Source of the DNA: a virus
Length of the DNA stretch: 25,334 bases
Direction: 5' to 3' (one strand)
Virus record (IMG/VR): IMGVR_UViG_3300002144_000194
Location: 1-25,334 of that record
Shown here: one piece after another, positions 15,329 to 21,367 of the stretch
Layout: every line of letters begins with the position of its first letter
How positions within the stretch are numbered: position 1 is the stretch's first letter
Translations under genes and position numbers: made by a program
Notes under the pieces: generated by a model
What the model was told of the DNA's origin: nothing
The model's database searches: none
What the model saw: the letters and a program-made list of their open reading frames with translations, nothing else

Positions 15329-16360
15329 GTGAAAGAATATTTAGTCAATAATGATATTTGCTTTGATGACATTTTAATGGTTCCACAGTATTCAGAGGTT
15401 GTTAGTAGAAGTTCTGTTGACCTTAAGATGCCAATTGGTGGATACTCTTGGTTAGACTTACCTGTAATTGCTTCTCCAATGGATACAGTTTGCGAAAAAG
15501 ATATGGCTATTGCTATGGCAGAGTCTGGTGGAATTGGAATTATTCATAGGTTTATGTCTGCAAAAAAACAAATAAAGATGGTTGAAGAAGTTTGTAATCA
15601 TAGAGATCTTAAACTGGCTGTTGGTGCAGCATTGTCAAGCACTTTTGTTGAAGAGCATGTTCATAATTTAATTAAAGCAGGAGTCTCTATGCTTTTAATT
15701 GATACTGCAAATGGTCATAGTAGAATGGCAATCGAAGCAACAATGAGGTTGAAAAGCATTGTCGGAGACAGCGTTCATATAATGGCTGGAAATGTTTCAA
15801 CAGCCGAAGGATATATTGCCTTAGATACTGCAGGTGCTGACTCCGTTAGAGTGGGTATTGGTGGCGGTAGTATGTGCACAACAAGAATAGTATCTGGTCA
15901 TGGGATTCCAACACTGTCTTCAATTATAAACGTGCGAGAAGCAAGAGATAAGTTTAACTTAAATGCTGGAATAGTAGCAGATGGTGGAATTAGAAATACT
16001 GGGGATATGGTTAAAGCCTTTGCAGCAGGGGCAGACTCTGTAATGCTAGGCTCTATGCTTGCTGGAACTGATGAATCTCCAGGATCTTTACACTTTAAAG
16101 GTAATGAAAAGTTTAAATATTTTAGAGGTATGGCAAGTAAAGAAGCTAATAAAGATAAAGATATTGCAGTTGCAGAAGGTATCTCAACAAAAATTCCCTA
16201 TAAAGGACCTGTAAAGGATATAATCAAAGACATTATAGGTGGGCTTGGAAGTGGCTGCTCTTACTCTGGAGTTGATTTTCTTCATGACTTATATAAAGAC
16301 TCTATGTATACAAGGGTATCAACACTATCTGTAAAGGAGTCTTTGCCCCATGGAAAATAA
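15329..16360 (+). CDS. guaC: GMP reductase / IMP dehydrogenase-family enzyme, no CBS domains
   Basis: A 343-residue (beta/alpha)8 enzyme of the IMPDH/GMPR family. The catalytic loop is [15 protein letters not shown] with C183. [19 protein letters not shown] and MLGSMLAG bind phosphate. Three features favour GMP reductase (GMP + NADPH to IMP + ammonia): length near 345 rather than 490, no CBS domain insert, and a short segment between FRGMAS and the AEG glutamate with no Arg-Tyr flap dyad of IMPDH; the end GCSYSG resembles GMPR CTYVG. An IMPDH lacking CBS domains is the alternative. The GTG at 15329 is the only usable start; its ribosome site is weak. It is flanked by terL and an unknown gene. 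Confidence 0.75.
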   Translation: MKEYLVNNDICFDDILMVPQYSEVVSRSSVDLKMPIGGYSWLDLPVIASPMDTVCEKDMAIAMAESGGIGIIHRFMSAKKQIKMVEEVCNHRDLKLAVGAALSSTFVEEHVHNLIKAGVSMLLIDTANGHSRMAIEATMRLKSIVGDSVHIMAGNVSTAEGYIALDTAGADSVRVGIGGGSMCTTRIVSGHGIPTLSSIINVREARDKFNLNAGIVADGGIRNTGDMVKAFAAGADSVMLGSMLAGTDESPGSLHFKGNEKFKYFRGMASKEANKDKDIAVAEGISTKIPYKGPVKDIIKDIIGGLGSGCSYSGVDFLHDLYKDSMYTRVSTLSVKESLPHGK

Positions 16361-16709
16361 TGAGGAAATGGATAATCAAGAATTATCAGAAATGATTGAG
16401 TATCTTATTGAAATAGGTGCTATGGAAATTATGGGGTATGATTCTATATCTGATCAATTTACATACAAGGTAACTTCAAAATGTAAAGAACTTTATCCAG
16501 AATTATATTATGCACATTATGAAGCTATTGGAGAAATGGCACAACAGCTATGGATGAAAGATATTTTAGACATAGTATTTACTGAAGGGCAAACAATTGT
16601 TGCAGCTACTCCAGAACAATTAAAGTTTATAAAAGAAAATATTGATACTTTCAGTGAGGATGAAAGATTTTTTCTTGAAGTATTGCTAACTCATTACGAA
16701 CAAAAATAG
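16350..16709 (+). CDS. hypothetical acidic protein
   Basis: A 119-residue acidic helical protein whose ATG (16350) lies inside the end of the GMP reductase-like gene and has AAAGGAG ten bases upstream. Residues 15-50 (MIEYLIEIGAMEIMGYDS, then FTYKVTSKCKELYPELY) look like a winged-helix-like arrangement, which would fit a small regulatory or adaptor protein, but I recognise no family. The C-terminal half is helical (SEDERFFLEVLLTHYEQ). A promoter follows immediately. Confidence 0.6.
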   Translation: MENNEEMDNQELSEMIEYLIEIGAMEIMGYDSISDQFTYKVTSKCKELYPELYYAHYEAIGEMAQQLWMKDILDIVFTEGQTIVAATPEQLKFIKENIDTFSEDERFFLEVLLTHYEQK

Positions 16710-16711
16710 GA

Positions 16712-16717
16712 TATAAT
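16712..16717 (+). promoter_or_regulatory. -10 promoter, predicted leaderless micro-ORF transcript
   Basis: TATAAT (16712-16717), preceded by GGA exactly as at 12256, ends seven bases before an ATG at 16725. No -35 box is evident. It lies just after the stop of the preceding gene (16709). Confidence 0.55.
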
Positions 16718-16724
16718 AATAGTT

Positions 16725-16781
16725 ATGGACATTATTAAATCAGCAGAATGGAAAGACTCACCATTTTCTTTTTATAAATAA
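16725..16781 (+). CDS. 18-codon leaderless micro-ORF
   Basis: ATG at 16725 to TAA at 16779-16781 encodes 18 residues (MDIIKSAEWKDSPFSFYK). It starts seven bases after a TATAAT box, where transcription should begin, and ends two bases before the AGGAG that serves the next gene. It may be a leader peptide controlling the membrane protein downstream, or simply a small protein. Coding evidence is only the position, so the call is tentative. Confidence 0.4.
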   Translation: MDIIKSAEWKDSPFSFYK

Positions 16782-16792
16782 TAGGAGTGTAT

Positions 16793-17155
16793 ATGGAAAA
16801 GCTATCTCCCTTACAAAGAATATCAGCATGTTTAATTGCTACAAACTTCTTTGCAATAAACCTATTTGTAATAATTACCTCTTTAATTCAAGAAAATAGA
16901 GAAAAAGAATTTTTAATATCTTTTAGAGCATTTTCTAGAAAAAGTCAGTCATCTAAAATCTTAGATGAAGGAACTGTAAGAGTAGCTATTCAAGATAACA
17001 GTGCTTATTGGGTTGTAGATAATATACTATATACCGCAAATGTTAGTAAAGATGGTAGAATTCTTAATGAAAATGCTACAAGAGTAAACGTATTTGATCT
17101 TTCTGAAAAAGAAGTAAGCAATCTTCTTTCAATAATTGATACCATAAGTAGCTAA
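16793..17155 (+). CDS. single-pass membrane protein of unknown function
   Basis: A 120-residue protein with one hydrophobic segment near the N-terminus (residues about 10-28, ISACLIATNFFAINLFVIIT) followed by a soluble domain. The segment starts after a short charged N-terminus, so it may act as a membrane anchor or uncleaved signal. The domain has beta-like stretches (TVRVAIQDNSAYWVVDNILY). I choose the ATG at 16793 with AGGAG at 16783-16787 five bases upstream; a GTG at 16787 in frame falls on that ribosome site and is unlikely. Family unknown. A consensus promoter for the next gene begins eight bases downstream. Confidence 0.6.
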   Translation: MEKLSPLQRISACLIATNFFAINLFVIITSLIQENREKEFLISFRAFSRKSQSSKILDEGTVRVAIQDNSAYWVVDNILYTANVSKDGRILNENATRVNVFDLSEKEVSNLLSIIDTISS

Positions 17156-17162
17156 TATGAAG

Positions 17163-17191
17163 TTGACATTTATCTTATAAAAATGTATAAT
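17163..17191 (+). promoter_or_regulatory. full-consensus sigma-70-type promoter
   Basis: TTGACA (17163-17168), a 17-base spacer and TATAAT (17186-17191) match the sigma-70/sigma-A consensus at all twelve positions. Transcription should start near 17198 and give a leader of about 19 bases with AAGGA (17206-17210) six bases before the ATG at 17217. It is the strongest promoter in the window by sequence. Confidence 0.85.
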
Positions 17192-17216
17192 AGTATTTAA
17201 TAGAAAAGGATTTACT

Positions 17217-17567
17217 ATGGTTATTGTAGTTGAAGGAACAAAAGAGTTCTCTGACTATGAAATTTTTATGAGAGCAATGACAGTAGCCCTGTCAACCTCA
17301 AATGAAAATAATCAAATACAGGTATGGAGTCTAGGACCACATAAGATTAATAATTTTACTGCAGCGTTTTGCAACTCTTCAGAAAACTATTTAAAGCAAA
17401 AAGGTTTTAAAGTTTCCTTTTCTAAAATAAATGAACAATGGGTTAGACAAAATATTGAGCATGTTACATACTATGCATACTTTAGTTTGCCAAAAGAACC
17501 ATTGTCAAAATTTGCTACACATATGAGTCACCAAGAAGGTATTGAGACGGGAATATTTAGGTATTAA
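17217..17567 (+). CDS. conserved phage protein, possibly Rossmann/SLOG-like
   Basis: A 116-residue protein under the window's best promoter. It begins with a hydrophobic strand (MVIVVEGTKEFSDYEIFMRAM), then IQVWSLGPHKINNFTAAFCN and a helix (SSENYLKQKGFKVSFSKI). This alternation of a strand, a Gly-containing turn and a helix recalls DUF2493/SLOG-type nucleotide-binding proteins, but the usual Gly-rich signature is incomplete, so I treat function as unknown. The strong promoter suggests abundant early expression. It is followed by a small membrane protein and a WhiB gene in one operon. Confidence 0.6.
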   Translation: MVIVVEGTKEFSDYEIFMRAMTVALSTSNENNQIQVWSLGPHKINNFTAAFCNSSENYLKQKGFKVSFSKINEQWVRQNIEHVTYYAYFSLPKEPLSKFATHMSHQEGIETGIFRY

Positions 17568-17568
17568 A

Positions 17569-17832
17569 ATGAGTTTAACAGTATGGTCTTTAATAATTTT
17601 TGCATCTTATAGTTTGTTTTATTTATCTATGCTTGTTGCAGTAACAATGAAAACAAGTGTGCCAAAGATAGCTTTTATGGTTTTATGTTGGATGGTATAT
17701 CAGGTTGTTACACTATGGTATGGTCTTGCTACAAATCAAGTAGGATTTATTCTAATGTTTATATTCCAATTTATTGTTACAATTTTAACAGTAATTATCA
17801 GCACAGAAAGAAATATGAATGAAAATATCTGA
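17569..17832 (+). CDS. small membrane protein with three TM helices
   Basis: An 87-residue, very hydrophobic protein with three predicted membrane helices: about residues 4-25 (VWSLIIFASYSLFYLSMLVA), 32-53 (IAFMVLCWMVYQVVTLWYGL) and 60-82 (VGFILMFIFQFIVTILTVII). I place the start at the ATG at 17569, just after the preceding stop, rather than at the ATG at 17542 inside that gene. Some phage membrane proteins of this size are holins or superinfection-exclusion factors, but no lysis gene is adjacent, so no role is assigned. Its 3' end overlaps the next ATG. Confidence 0.65.
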   Translation: MSLTVWSLIIFASYSLFYLSMLVAVTMKTSVPKIAFMVLCWMVYQVVTLWYGLATNQVGFILMFIFQFIVTILTVIISTERNMNENI

Positions 17833-18049
17833 TTTACATAAAATGGAGTCAATTGTAAGTAACAACCCTTCCTTAACGTGGGATGGTTGGAATGTTGTGT
17901 TTCTTGAAAAAGATCAAGACGCTAGTCTAAAAAAGAATGCAGCCTTTATTGATTCTAGTTGGCACAAGAAAATTGTGTTTGAAAATACTGGTGGGGTCTG
18001 GGACATTCCAGACTCTATATTAAGGAAGGGCGATGTACAAGTTCGATGA
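17819..18049 (+). CDS. conserved small phage protein
   Basis: A 76-residue protein with the pattern SLTWDGWNVVFLEKD, then a mid segment AAFIDSSWHKKIVFE and an end GGVWDIPDSI. The Trp-rich beta-type sequence suggests a compact domain. I recall similar proteins near WhiB genes of actinobacteriophages but know no function. The ATG at 17819 lies inside the membrane protein gene and its end overlaps the WhiB start by 17 bases, so the three genes are translated together. Confidence 0.6.
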   Translation: MKISDLHKMESIVSNNPSLTWDGWNVVFLEKDQDASLKKNAAFIDSSWHKKIVFENTGGVWDIPDSILRKGDVQVR

Positions 18050-18314
18050 AAAAGCTTTATGCCTTAATATGGATACAAATCTTTTCTTTGATCAATATGA
18101 AGAAAATCCAGAAGTTTCCAAAAAGGTAGATCTTCTATGTATAAGATGTCCAGCACAAAGACAGTGCTTAGCCTATGGAGTTAGTAATGCTGAGTGGGGT
18201 GTCTGGGGTGGCGTTTATTTGGAGGGCGGAAAGATATCTAAAGAATTTAATAGCCATAAGGAAAAAACAGATTGGTTTGATGTCTGGGCTGGAATTACAA
18301 TGGAGACTAAATAA
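18033..18314 (+). CDS. whiB: WhiB-family iron-sulfur transcriptional regulator
   Basis: A 93-residue WhiB-like protein. Four cysteines bind a [4Fe-4S] cluster: C10, then C36-x2-C39-x5-C45 (LLCIRCPAQRQCLAYG). The family's GVWGG turn is at residues 56-60. WhiB proteins act at promoters with the actinobacterial primary sigma factor, so this one probably redirects host or phage transcription; the mycobacteriophage TM4 WhiB is known to repress host whiB2 and to cause superinfection exclusion. AAGGAAGGG stands just before the ATG. The usual basic C-terminal DNA-binding tail is replaced by a WFDVWAGITMETK end, so it may act only by binding sigma factor. It is the clearest host marker in the window. 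Confidence 0.9.
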   Translation: MYKFDEKALCLNMDTNLFFDQYEENPEVSKKVDLLCIRCPAQRQCLAYGVSNAEWGVWGGVYLEGGKISKEFNSHKEKTDWFDVWAGITMETK

Positions 18315-18568
18315 TGTATACCAGTAAAATGAAACATGCTATTAGGTCTGTAAAAGCTCCAAAAGATTTTGAAATAGCAATTGCAGACTATGATCATTTT
18401 CTTGCTATTCAATTTTATGAAAGTCATTGGAGACATTTAAATGACAATGAAAGGCTTCGTTGTATAGAATATATGATGAAAATAAAAAATATCTTAGAAA
18501 AGTTAGGTGCGAATGTCTCACTTGACCCAATCTTAGATATAAAGTATAATGATGAAAGACAGCTATAA
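18314..18568 (+). CDS. hypothetical helical protein
   Basis: An 84-residue protein whose ATG overlaps the WhiB stop by one base. It is mostly helical (DYDHFLAIQFYESHWRHL then LRCIEYMMKIKNILEKLGA) with no recognised motif. The end of the gene contains the promoter for the ssb gene (18522-18550). It probably belongs to the WhiB operon, but no function can be suggested. Confidence 0.6.
   Translation: MYTSKMKHAIRSVKAPKDFEIAIADYDHFLAIQFYESHWRHLNDNERLRCIEYMMKIKNILEKLGANVSLDPILDIKYNDERQL
18522..18550 (+). promoter_or_regulatory. near-consensus promoter for ssb
   Basis: TTGACC (18522-18527), a 17-base spacer and TATAAT (18545-18550) match the consensus at eleven of twelve positions. The predicted start near 18557 gives a leader of about 21 bases with AAGGAG (18567-18572) five bases before the ssb ATG. 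It lies inside the 3' end of the previous gene. Confidence 0.75.
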
Positions 18569-18577
18569 GGAGTAAAA

Positions 18578-18988
18578 ATGGCTACAACAATTACGGTAAT
18601 AGGAAACCTGGTTAAAGATCCAGAAAAAAAGGATCTTGGCTCAGGAAAAGTGCTAACCAAGCTTCGCTTGGCAAGTACAGAAAGATTCCAAGATTCTGAT
18701 GGAACTTGGAAAGATGGAGACACGGCATTTTATGATGTTGTATGTTGGAGAACTCTGGCAGAAAATGTCTCATCAAATCTTTCAAAAGGAAATAAAGTAA
18801 TCGTTCATGGTAAATTAAAGTACCGTGAGTTTGACAGAAAAGACGGAACTAGAGGCAACGCCTTTGAAATTGATGCAACTGATGTTGGTGCATCCCTATC
18901 AATTAAGTCTGGAACATTTAATAAAACTAGCAATGTTTCAAACTCAACAGTTTCAGTTGGAGTAGAAGAGCCTGATCCCTGGGCTTAA
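18578..18988 (+). CDS. ssb: bacterial-type single-stranded DNA-binding protein
   Basis: A 136-residue SSB of the bacterial OB-fold family, normally a tetramer. TTITVIGNLVKDPE, FYDVVCWRTLAENV and NKVIVHGKLKYREF are the classic SSB strands. A Ser/Thr/Asn-rich linker leads to an acidic C-terminal tip ending EEPDPWA, which in this family binds partner proteins; the Trp-Ala end replaces the usual Pro-Phe. AAGGAG precedes the ATG by five bases. It has its own strong promoter and terminator. It is unrelated in sequence to the gp32-like protein at 3367, so the phage has two ssDNA-binding proteins; one may serve replication and the other recombination. Confidence 0.93.
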   Translation: MATTITVIGNLVKDPEKKDLGSGKVLTKLRLASTERFQDSDGTWKDGDTAFYDVVCWRTLAENVSSNLSKGNKVIVHGKLKYREFDRKDGTRGNAFEIDATDVGASLSIKSGTFNKTSNVSNSTVSVGVEEPDPWA

Positions 18989-18995
18989 TTTAATT

Positions 18996-19031
18996 GGTAC
19001 TCCCTCATTAAAATATGGGGGAGTATCTTTT
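18996..19031 (+). terminator. intrinsic terminator after ssb
   Basis: GGTACTCCCTCAT (18996-19008) pairs with ATGGGGGAGTATC (19015-19027) in a 13-bp stem with two G-T wobbles and a 6-base loop, followed by TTTTAT. It starts seven bases after the ssb stop and shares the GGGGGAG/TACTCCC core with the terminator at 4022. Confidence 0.85.
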
Positions 19032-19049
19032 ATAGATTGTGAGAGTGTT

Positions 19050-19559
19050 ATGAATAAAATTTGTTCTAAGTGTAAAAAAGAAAAGTCTTTAGATCTTTTT
19101 TATAAAAATAACTACAATAAAAAAGATGGACTTACATCTCAGTGTAAAGAATGTGTAAACTTATATCACTCTAAAAAGAAAGAAGAAAAAAGAGAATATG
19201 ATTATTATTATCGTATAAGAAATAGAAAAAAGATTAAAAAAGTTAAAGATCTTTATTATTTAAATAATTATGACTTGTATAGAGATAAAGAGCATGGTCG
19301 TAGAGCTAAAAAAAATAAGAATGGAGTCTTTAAAATCCTTAGAAAAGAAATGATAAGGCTGTATAATTCTCCATGCTTCTATTGTGGATCTTTAAATAAA
19401 ATAACTATAGATCATGTTATTCCAATAAGTCGTGGAGGAACTCATGGTATAGGAAACTTAGTTTCAGCCTGTTCTTTTTGCAATGGAAGCAAGCATACAA
19501 AATTTTTAATTGAATGGAAAAGAGATTTGACATTTTTAAAAAAAGATGGTAAAGTATAG
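19050..19559 (+). CDS. HNH endonuclease (third)
   Basis: A 169-residue HNH endonuclease of a different type from those at 8822 and 10023. The N-terminus carries a zinc pair set C5/C8 and C32/C35 (ICSKCKK...QCKECVN), followed by a long basic, Tyr-rich region. The HNH core is standard: CFYC (C109, C112), IDHVIPISRGG with D121 and H122, GIGNLVSAC with N136, and CSFCN (C141, C144, N145). It is probably a homing endonuclease inserted next to ssb. The ribosome-binding site before the ATG at 19050 is poor. It begins about 20 bases after the ssb terminator, so its own promoter is unclear. Confidence 0.88.
   Translation: MNKICSKCKKEKSLDLFYKNNYNKKDGLTSQCKECVNLYHSKKKEEKREYDYYYRIRNRKKIKKVKDLYYLNNYDLYRDKEHGRRAKKNKNGVFKILRKEMIRLYNSPCFYCGSLNKITIDHVIPISRGGTHGIGNLVSACSFCNGSKHTKFLIEWKRDLTFLKKDGKV
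19527..19555 (+). promoter_or_regulatory. candidate leaderless promoter for FmdB-like gene
   Basis: TTGACA (19527-19532), a 17-base spacer and TAAAGT (19550-19555) preceded by TGG form a candidate promoter. The -10 box ends six bases before the ATG at 19562, as in the TATAAT sites elsewhere. The -10 match is only four of six. Confidence 0.4.
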
Positions 19560-19561
19560 TA

Positions 19562-19735
19562 ATGCCAGTATATTTATATGCGTGTGAAAAGTGTGAGGAC
19601 AATAAAGAATTGGTCAAGGATATGAATGATCCTGATCCAGAAAATTGTCCAGATTGCAAGAGCAACATTAAAAGAATTTTTAGTGTTGGAGGAATAGCCT
19701 TTAAAGGTAAAGGCTTTTATAGTACAGGAGGATAA
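19562..19735 (+). CDS. FmdB-type zinc-ribbon protein
   Basis: A 57-residue protein with the FmdB-family layout: MPVYLYACEKC start, a second Cys pair in ENCPDCK, then the characteristic IAFKGKGFYSTGG end. The first two cysteines are C8 and C11. FmdB-type proteins are putative regulatory zinc ribbons found widely in bacteria and phages; their molecular role is not established. It starts two bases after the HNH stop and ends with GGAGG that serves the next gene. Confidence 0.8.
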   Translation: MPVYLYACEKCEDNKELVKDMNDPDPENCPDCKSNIKRIFSVGGIAFKGKGFYSTGG

Positions 19736-19736
19736 A

Positions 19737-20006
19737 GTGTTTGGAGTTACAAAAGACCCAATGCGTATTGACGAACATCAATATCGTGCAGTAATAAGTT
19801 TAAACAAGGGTAGAACATTCTGGAAGGCTTCTGTTCAAAGAAGAATTTCTGTTAATGAATGGCAAAAAGTTGTTTGTGGACTAAAAAATGTTAAGTTTAC
19901 TTCAAGAGAAGATGCAGAATCTGCCGCAAGAACAAAAATTAAAGAACAAAAAATGCTTGATTATAATGATTTATCTAGCATAAGGTATGTAATTTACGAT
20001 GACTAA
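19737..20006 (+). CDS. hypothetical protein
   Basis: An 89-residue basic protein starting at GTG (19737), five bases after GGAGG (19727-19731). The sequence (YRAVISLNKGRTFWKASVQR then FTSREDAESAARTKIKEQ) looks like two beta strands and a helix, as in small double-stranded-RNA-binding or integrase-N-terminal (AP2-like) folds, where a 'W.A.......F.t.edA..A' pattern is common. That is a resemblance only. It overlaps the next small gene by 8 bases. Confidence 0.6.
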   Translation: MFGVTKDPMRIDEHQYRAVISLNKGRTFWKASVQRRISVNEWQKVVCGLKNVKFTSREDAESAARTKIKEQKMLDYNDLSSIRYVIYDD

Positions 20007-20151
20007 AGGATTCCAATATGATTTCTTTGCAGAAGAGTGGTCTTATGAGTGTGGTGCGTGTGGTACAGATCTTTATGCACCCACTAAAAAACATATGGAG
20101 GGTAACCTTTGGATTCATACTCACTCAAGTAATTGTCTTGGAGGCTGGTAA
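19999..20151 (+). CDS. small zinc-binding protein
   Basis: A 50-residue protein with a YECGACGTD zinc knuckle (C18, C21) and later HTH plus a Cys (H40, H42, C46) that could complete the site. It starts inside the preceding gene and its TAA shares a base with the next ATG. GGAGG at 20140-20144 near its end serves that next gene. It is one of at least five very small metal-binding proteins in this window. Function unknown. Confidence 0.6.
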   Translation: MTKGFQYDFFAEEWSYECGACGTDLYAPTKKHMEGNLWIHTHSSNCLGGW

Positions 20152-20429
20152 TGAATAAAGAAAAATTAGAAGAATTTTTATCTCAGTTAGACGAAGAGAT
20201 TATGGTTATGGATGGTTTTGAAGAAGCATTTATAGGTCTATCTAAAAGATGTGGTCAGCCAACTCTTGCAACATATTCATTTATAAAAATGATGCAAATT
20301 CTTGTTGATCGTGATGATATGAGTTTTGAAGAAGCTGATGAATATATCTTGTATAATTGTGAAGGTGCTTGGATGGGCGAGTTAACTCCAATAATCCTGC
20401 ACGAATATGATGATCCTTGGGTTGTATAA
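20151..20429 (+). CDS. widely conserved phage protein of unknown function
   Basis: A 92-residue acidic protein. I start it at the ATG at 20151, with GGAGG six bases before, not at the in-frame ATG at 20133 inside the previous gene. The sequence EEAFIGLSKRCGQPTLATYS, then DMSFEEADEYILYNCEGAWM and GELTPIIL is a pattern I recall from many unrelated tailed phages, always without a known role. The Cys in RCGQP and the aromatic EGAW segment are the most constant parts. Its stop overlaps the next start codon. Confidence 0.7.
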   Translation: MNKEKLEEFLSQLDEEIMVMDGFEEAFIGLSKRCGQPTLATYSFIKMMQILVDRDDMSFEEADEYILYNCEGAWMGELTPIILHEYDDPWVV

Positions 20430-20548
20430 TGTCTGATAAAAGAGAAATTTTTAATGAATGTTATTTGTGTGAAGCAATGTTTAAGGATATATTAGATTTA
20501 ATTAATCACCTTAAAAAAAATCACAAGGATGAGACTGGAAATTTCTAA
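20429..20548 (+). CDS. single C2H2 zinc-finger microprotein
   Basis: A 39-residue protein that is little more than one C2H2 zinc finger. Residues 11-32 fit the classical consensus exactly: C11-x2-C14-x3-F18-x5-L24-x2-H27-x4-H32. The hydrophobic core positions F18 and L24 are in place. Such fingers are common in eukaryotes and rare in bacteria (the Ros/MucR type is longer). It starts at an ATG overlapping the previous stop and ends overlapping the next ATG, in a chain of small genes. It probably binds nucleic acid or a protein; target unknown. Confidence 0.7.
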   Translation: MSDKREIFNECYLCEAMFKDILDLINHLKKNHKDETGNF

Positions 20549-20724
20549 TGTCATTAGTGTCAAAAATTAAAGAGATGTTAAAAGATTATCAAGAACAATA
20601 TGGACCTCTTGATGATAAGGATTATACAAAAATGTTTGTTCATTTTTATTTACAATACGAAGATGAATATTTAAAAGAAACAGTTAAAACTATTAGATCA
20701 GATGGTAAGGTTAAGAAGAAATGA
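20548..20724 (+). CDS. small hypothetical protein
   Basis: A 58-residue helical protein with a basic C-terminal tail (DGKVKKK) and a Tyr-rich middle (YTKMFVHFYLQYEDEYLKET). Its ATG shares a base with the previous TAA, and its TGA overlaps the next ATG in an ATGA arrangement, which supports it as a real gene. No family recognised. Confidence 0.55.
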   Translation: MSLVSKIKEMLKDYQEQYGPLDDKDYTKMFVHFYLQYEDEYLKETVKTIRSDGKVKKK

Positions 20725-20972
20725 ATTTTGAACTAAAACATGAAGTAGATAAAGGACCGATAGTTAGATGGATGGCAAATAGATTAATGGACATCTCATC
20801 CTGGCTTGCAAGAACGTCTAGCCCTTATGCAGATATGTATACAGCAGTATGGGATGATTATGAAGACGATGATGAAGAAGATCATTTGTTTACCCCACAT
20901 AATCAAATGGGATTATTTGATAACCTTGAACCGTTGCCACAGTTTCATCATTTAACGGATGAGTTAATATAA
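20721..20972 (+). CDS. hypothetical acidic protein
   Basis: An 83-residue protein with a helical N-terminal half containing paired Trp/Arg residues ([17 protein letters not shown]) and a strongly acidic centre ([12 protein letters not shown]). The C-terminus includes a [12 protein letters not shown] stretch, where QMGLFDN resembles a sliding-clamp-binding motif (Q..L/MF..), although this reading is speculative. It overlaps its neighbours at both ends. No known function. Confidence 0.55.
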   Translation: MNFELKHEVDKGPIVRWMANRLMDISSWLARTSSPYADMYTAVWDDYEDDDEEDHLFTPHNQMGLFDNLEPLPQFHHLTDELI

Positions 20973-21367
20973 TGAAAACTAGACATATTGCATTAGTTGC
21001 TCACGATAATAAAAAACAAGATTTGTTAGAGTGGTGCAAGATTAATCATACTACACTTAGTAAGCATCATCTGTATGCCACTGGTAACACAGGAATCTTA
21101 TTGCAGAATGAACTTAGTTTACCAATTACAAAATTTCTTAGTGGACCAATAGGCGGGGATCAGCAAATTGGTGCATCCATAGCAGAAGGAATTATAGATA
21201 TCTTAATATTCTTTTGGGATCCATTAGAGGCTCAACCACATGACCCAGACGTAAAAGCTTTGCTTCGATTAGCAACGCTGTGGAATGCAGGTATTGCAGT
21301 TAATCAATCTACTGCAGACATGATGATATCTTCCCCACTTTTTGAAAAAAGAAAGGGGCAGAAGTAA
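20972..21367 (+). CDS. mgsA: methylglyoxal synthase
   Basis: A 131-residue methylglyoxal synthase, which turns dihydroxyacetone phosphate into methylglyoxal and phosphate, a bypass of lower glycolysis. The match to E. coli MgsA is strong over the whole catalytic core: [12 protein letters not shown] (H11), [20 protein letters not shown] (D63), ILIFFWDPL (D83) and [13 protein letters not shown] (H90, D93). These correspond to E. coli H19, D71, D91, H98 and D101, so catalysis should be intact. The C-terminal 20 residues of the E. coli enzyme (152 aa) are missing. It is translationally linked to small unknown genes. A host metabolic gene of this kind is unusual in a phage. Confidence 0.93.
   Translation: MKTRHIALVAHDNKKQDLLEWCKINHTTLSKHHLYATGNTGILLQNELSLPITKFLSGPIGGDQQIGASIAEGIIDILIFFWDPLEAQPHDPDVKALLRLATLWNAGIAVNQSTADMMISSPLFEKRKGQK

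Noticed and set aside
17569-17832. Holin
   Set aside because: Three membrane helices fit in size, but there is no endolysin or other lysis gene nearby and the operon appears early and regulatory.
20133-20150. Upstream ATG at 20133 for the gene at 20151
   Set aside because: GGAGG at 20140-20144 is placed for the ATG at 20151, which also overlaps the preceding stop.
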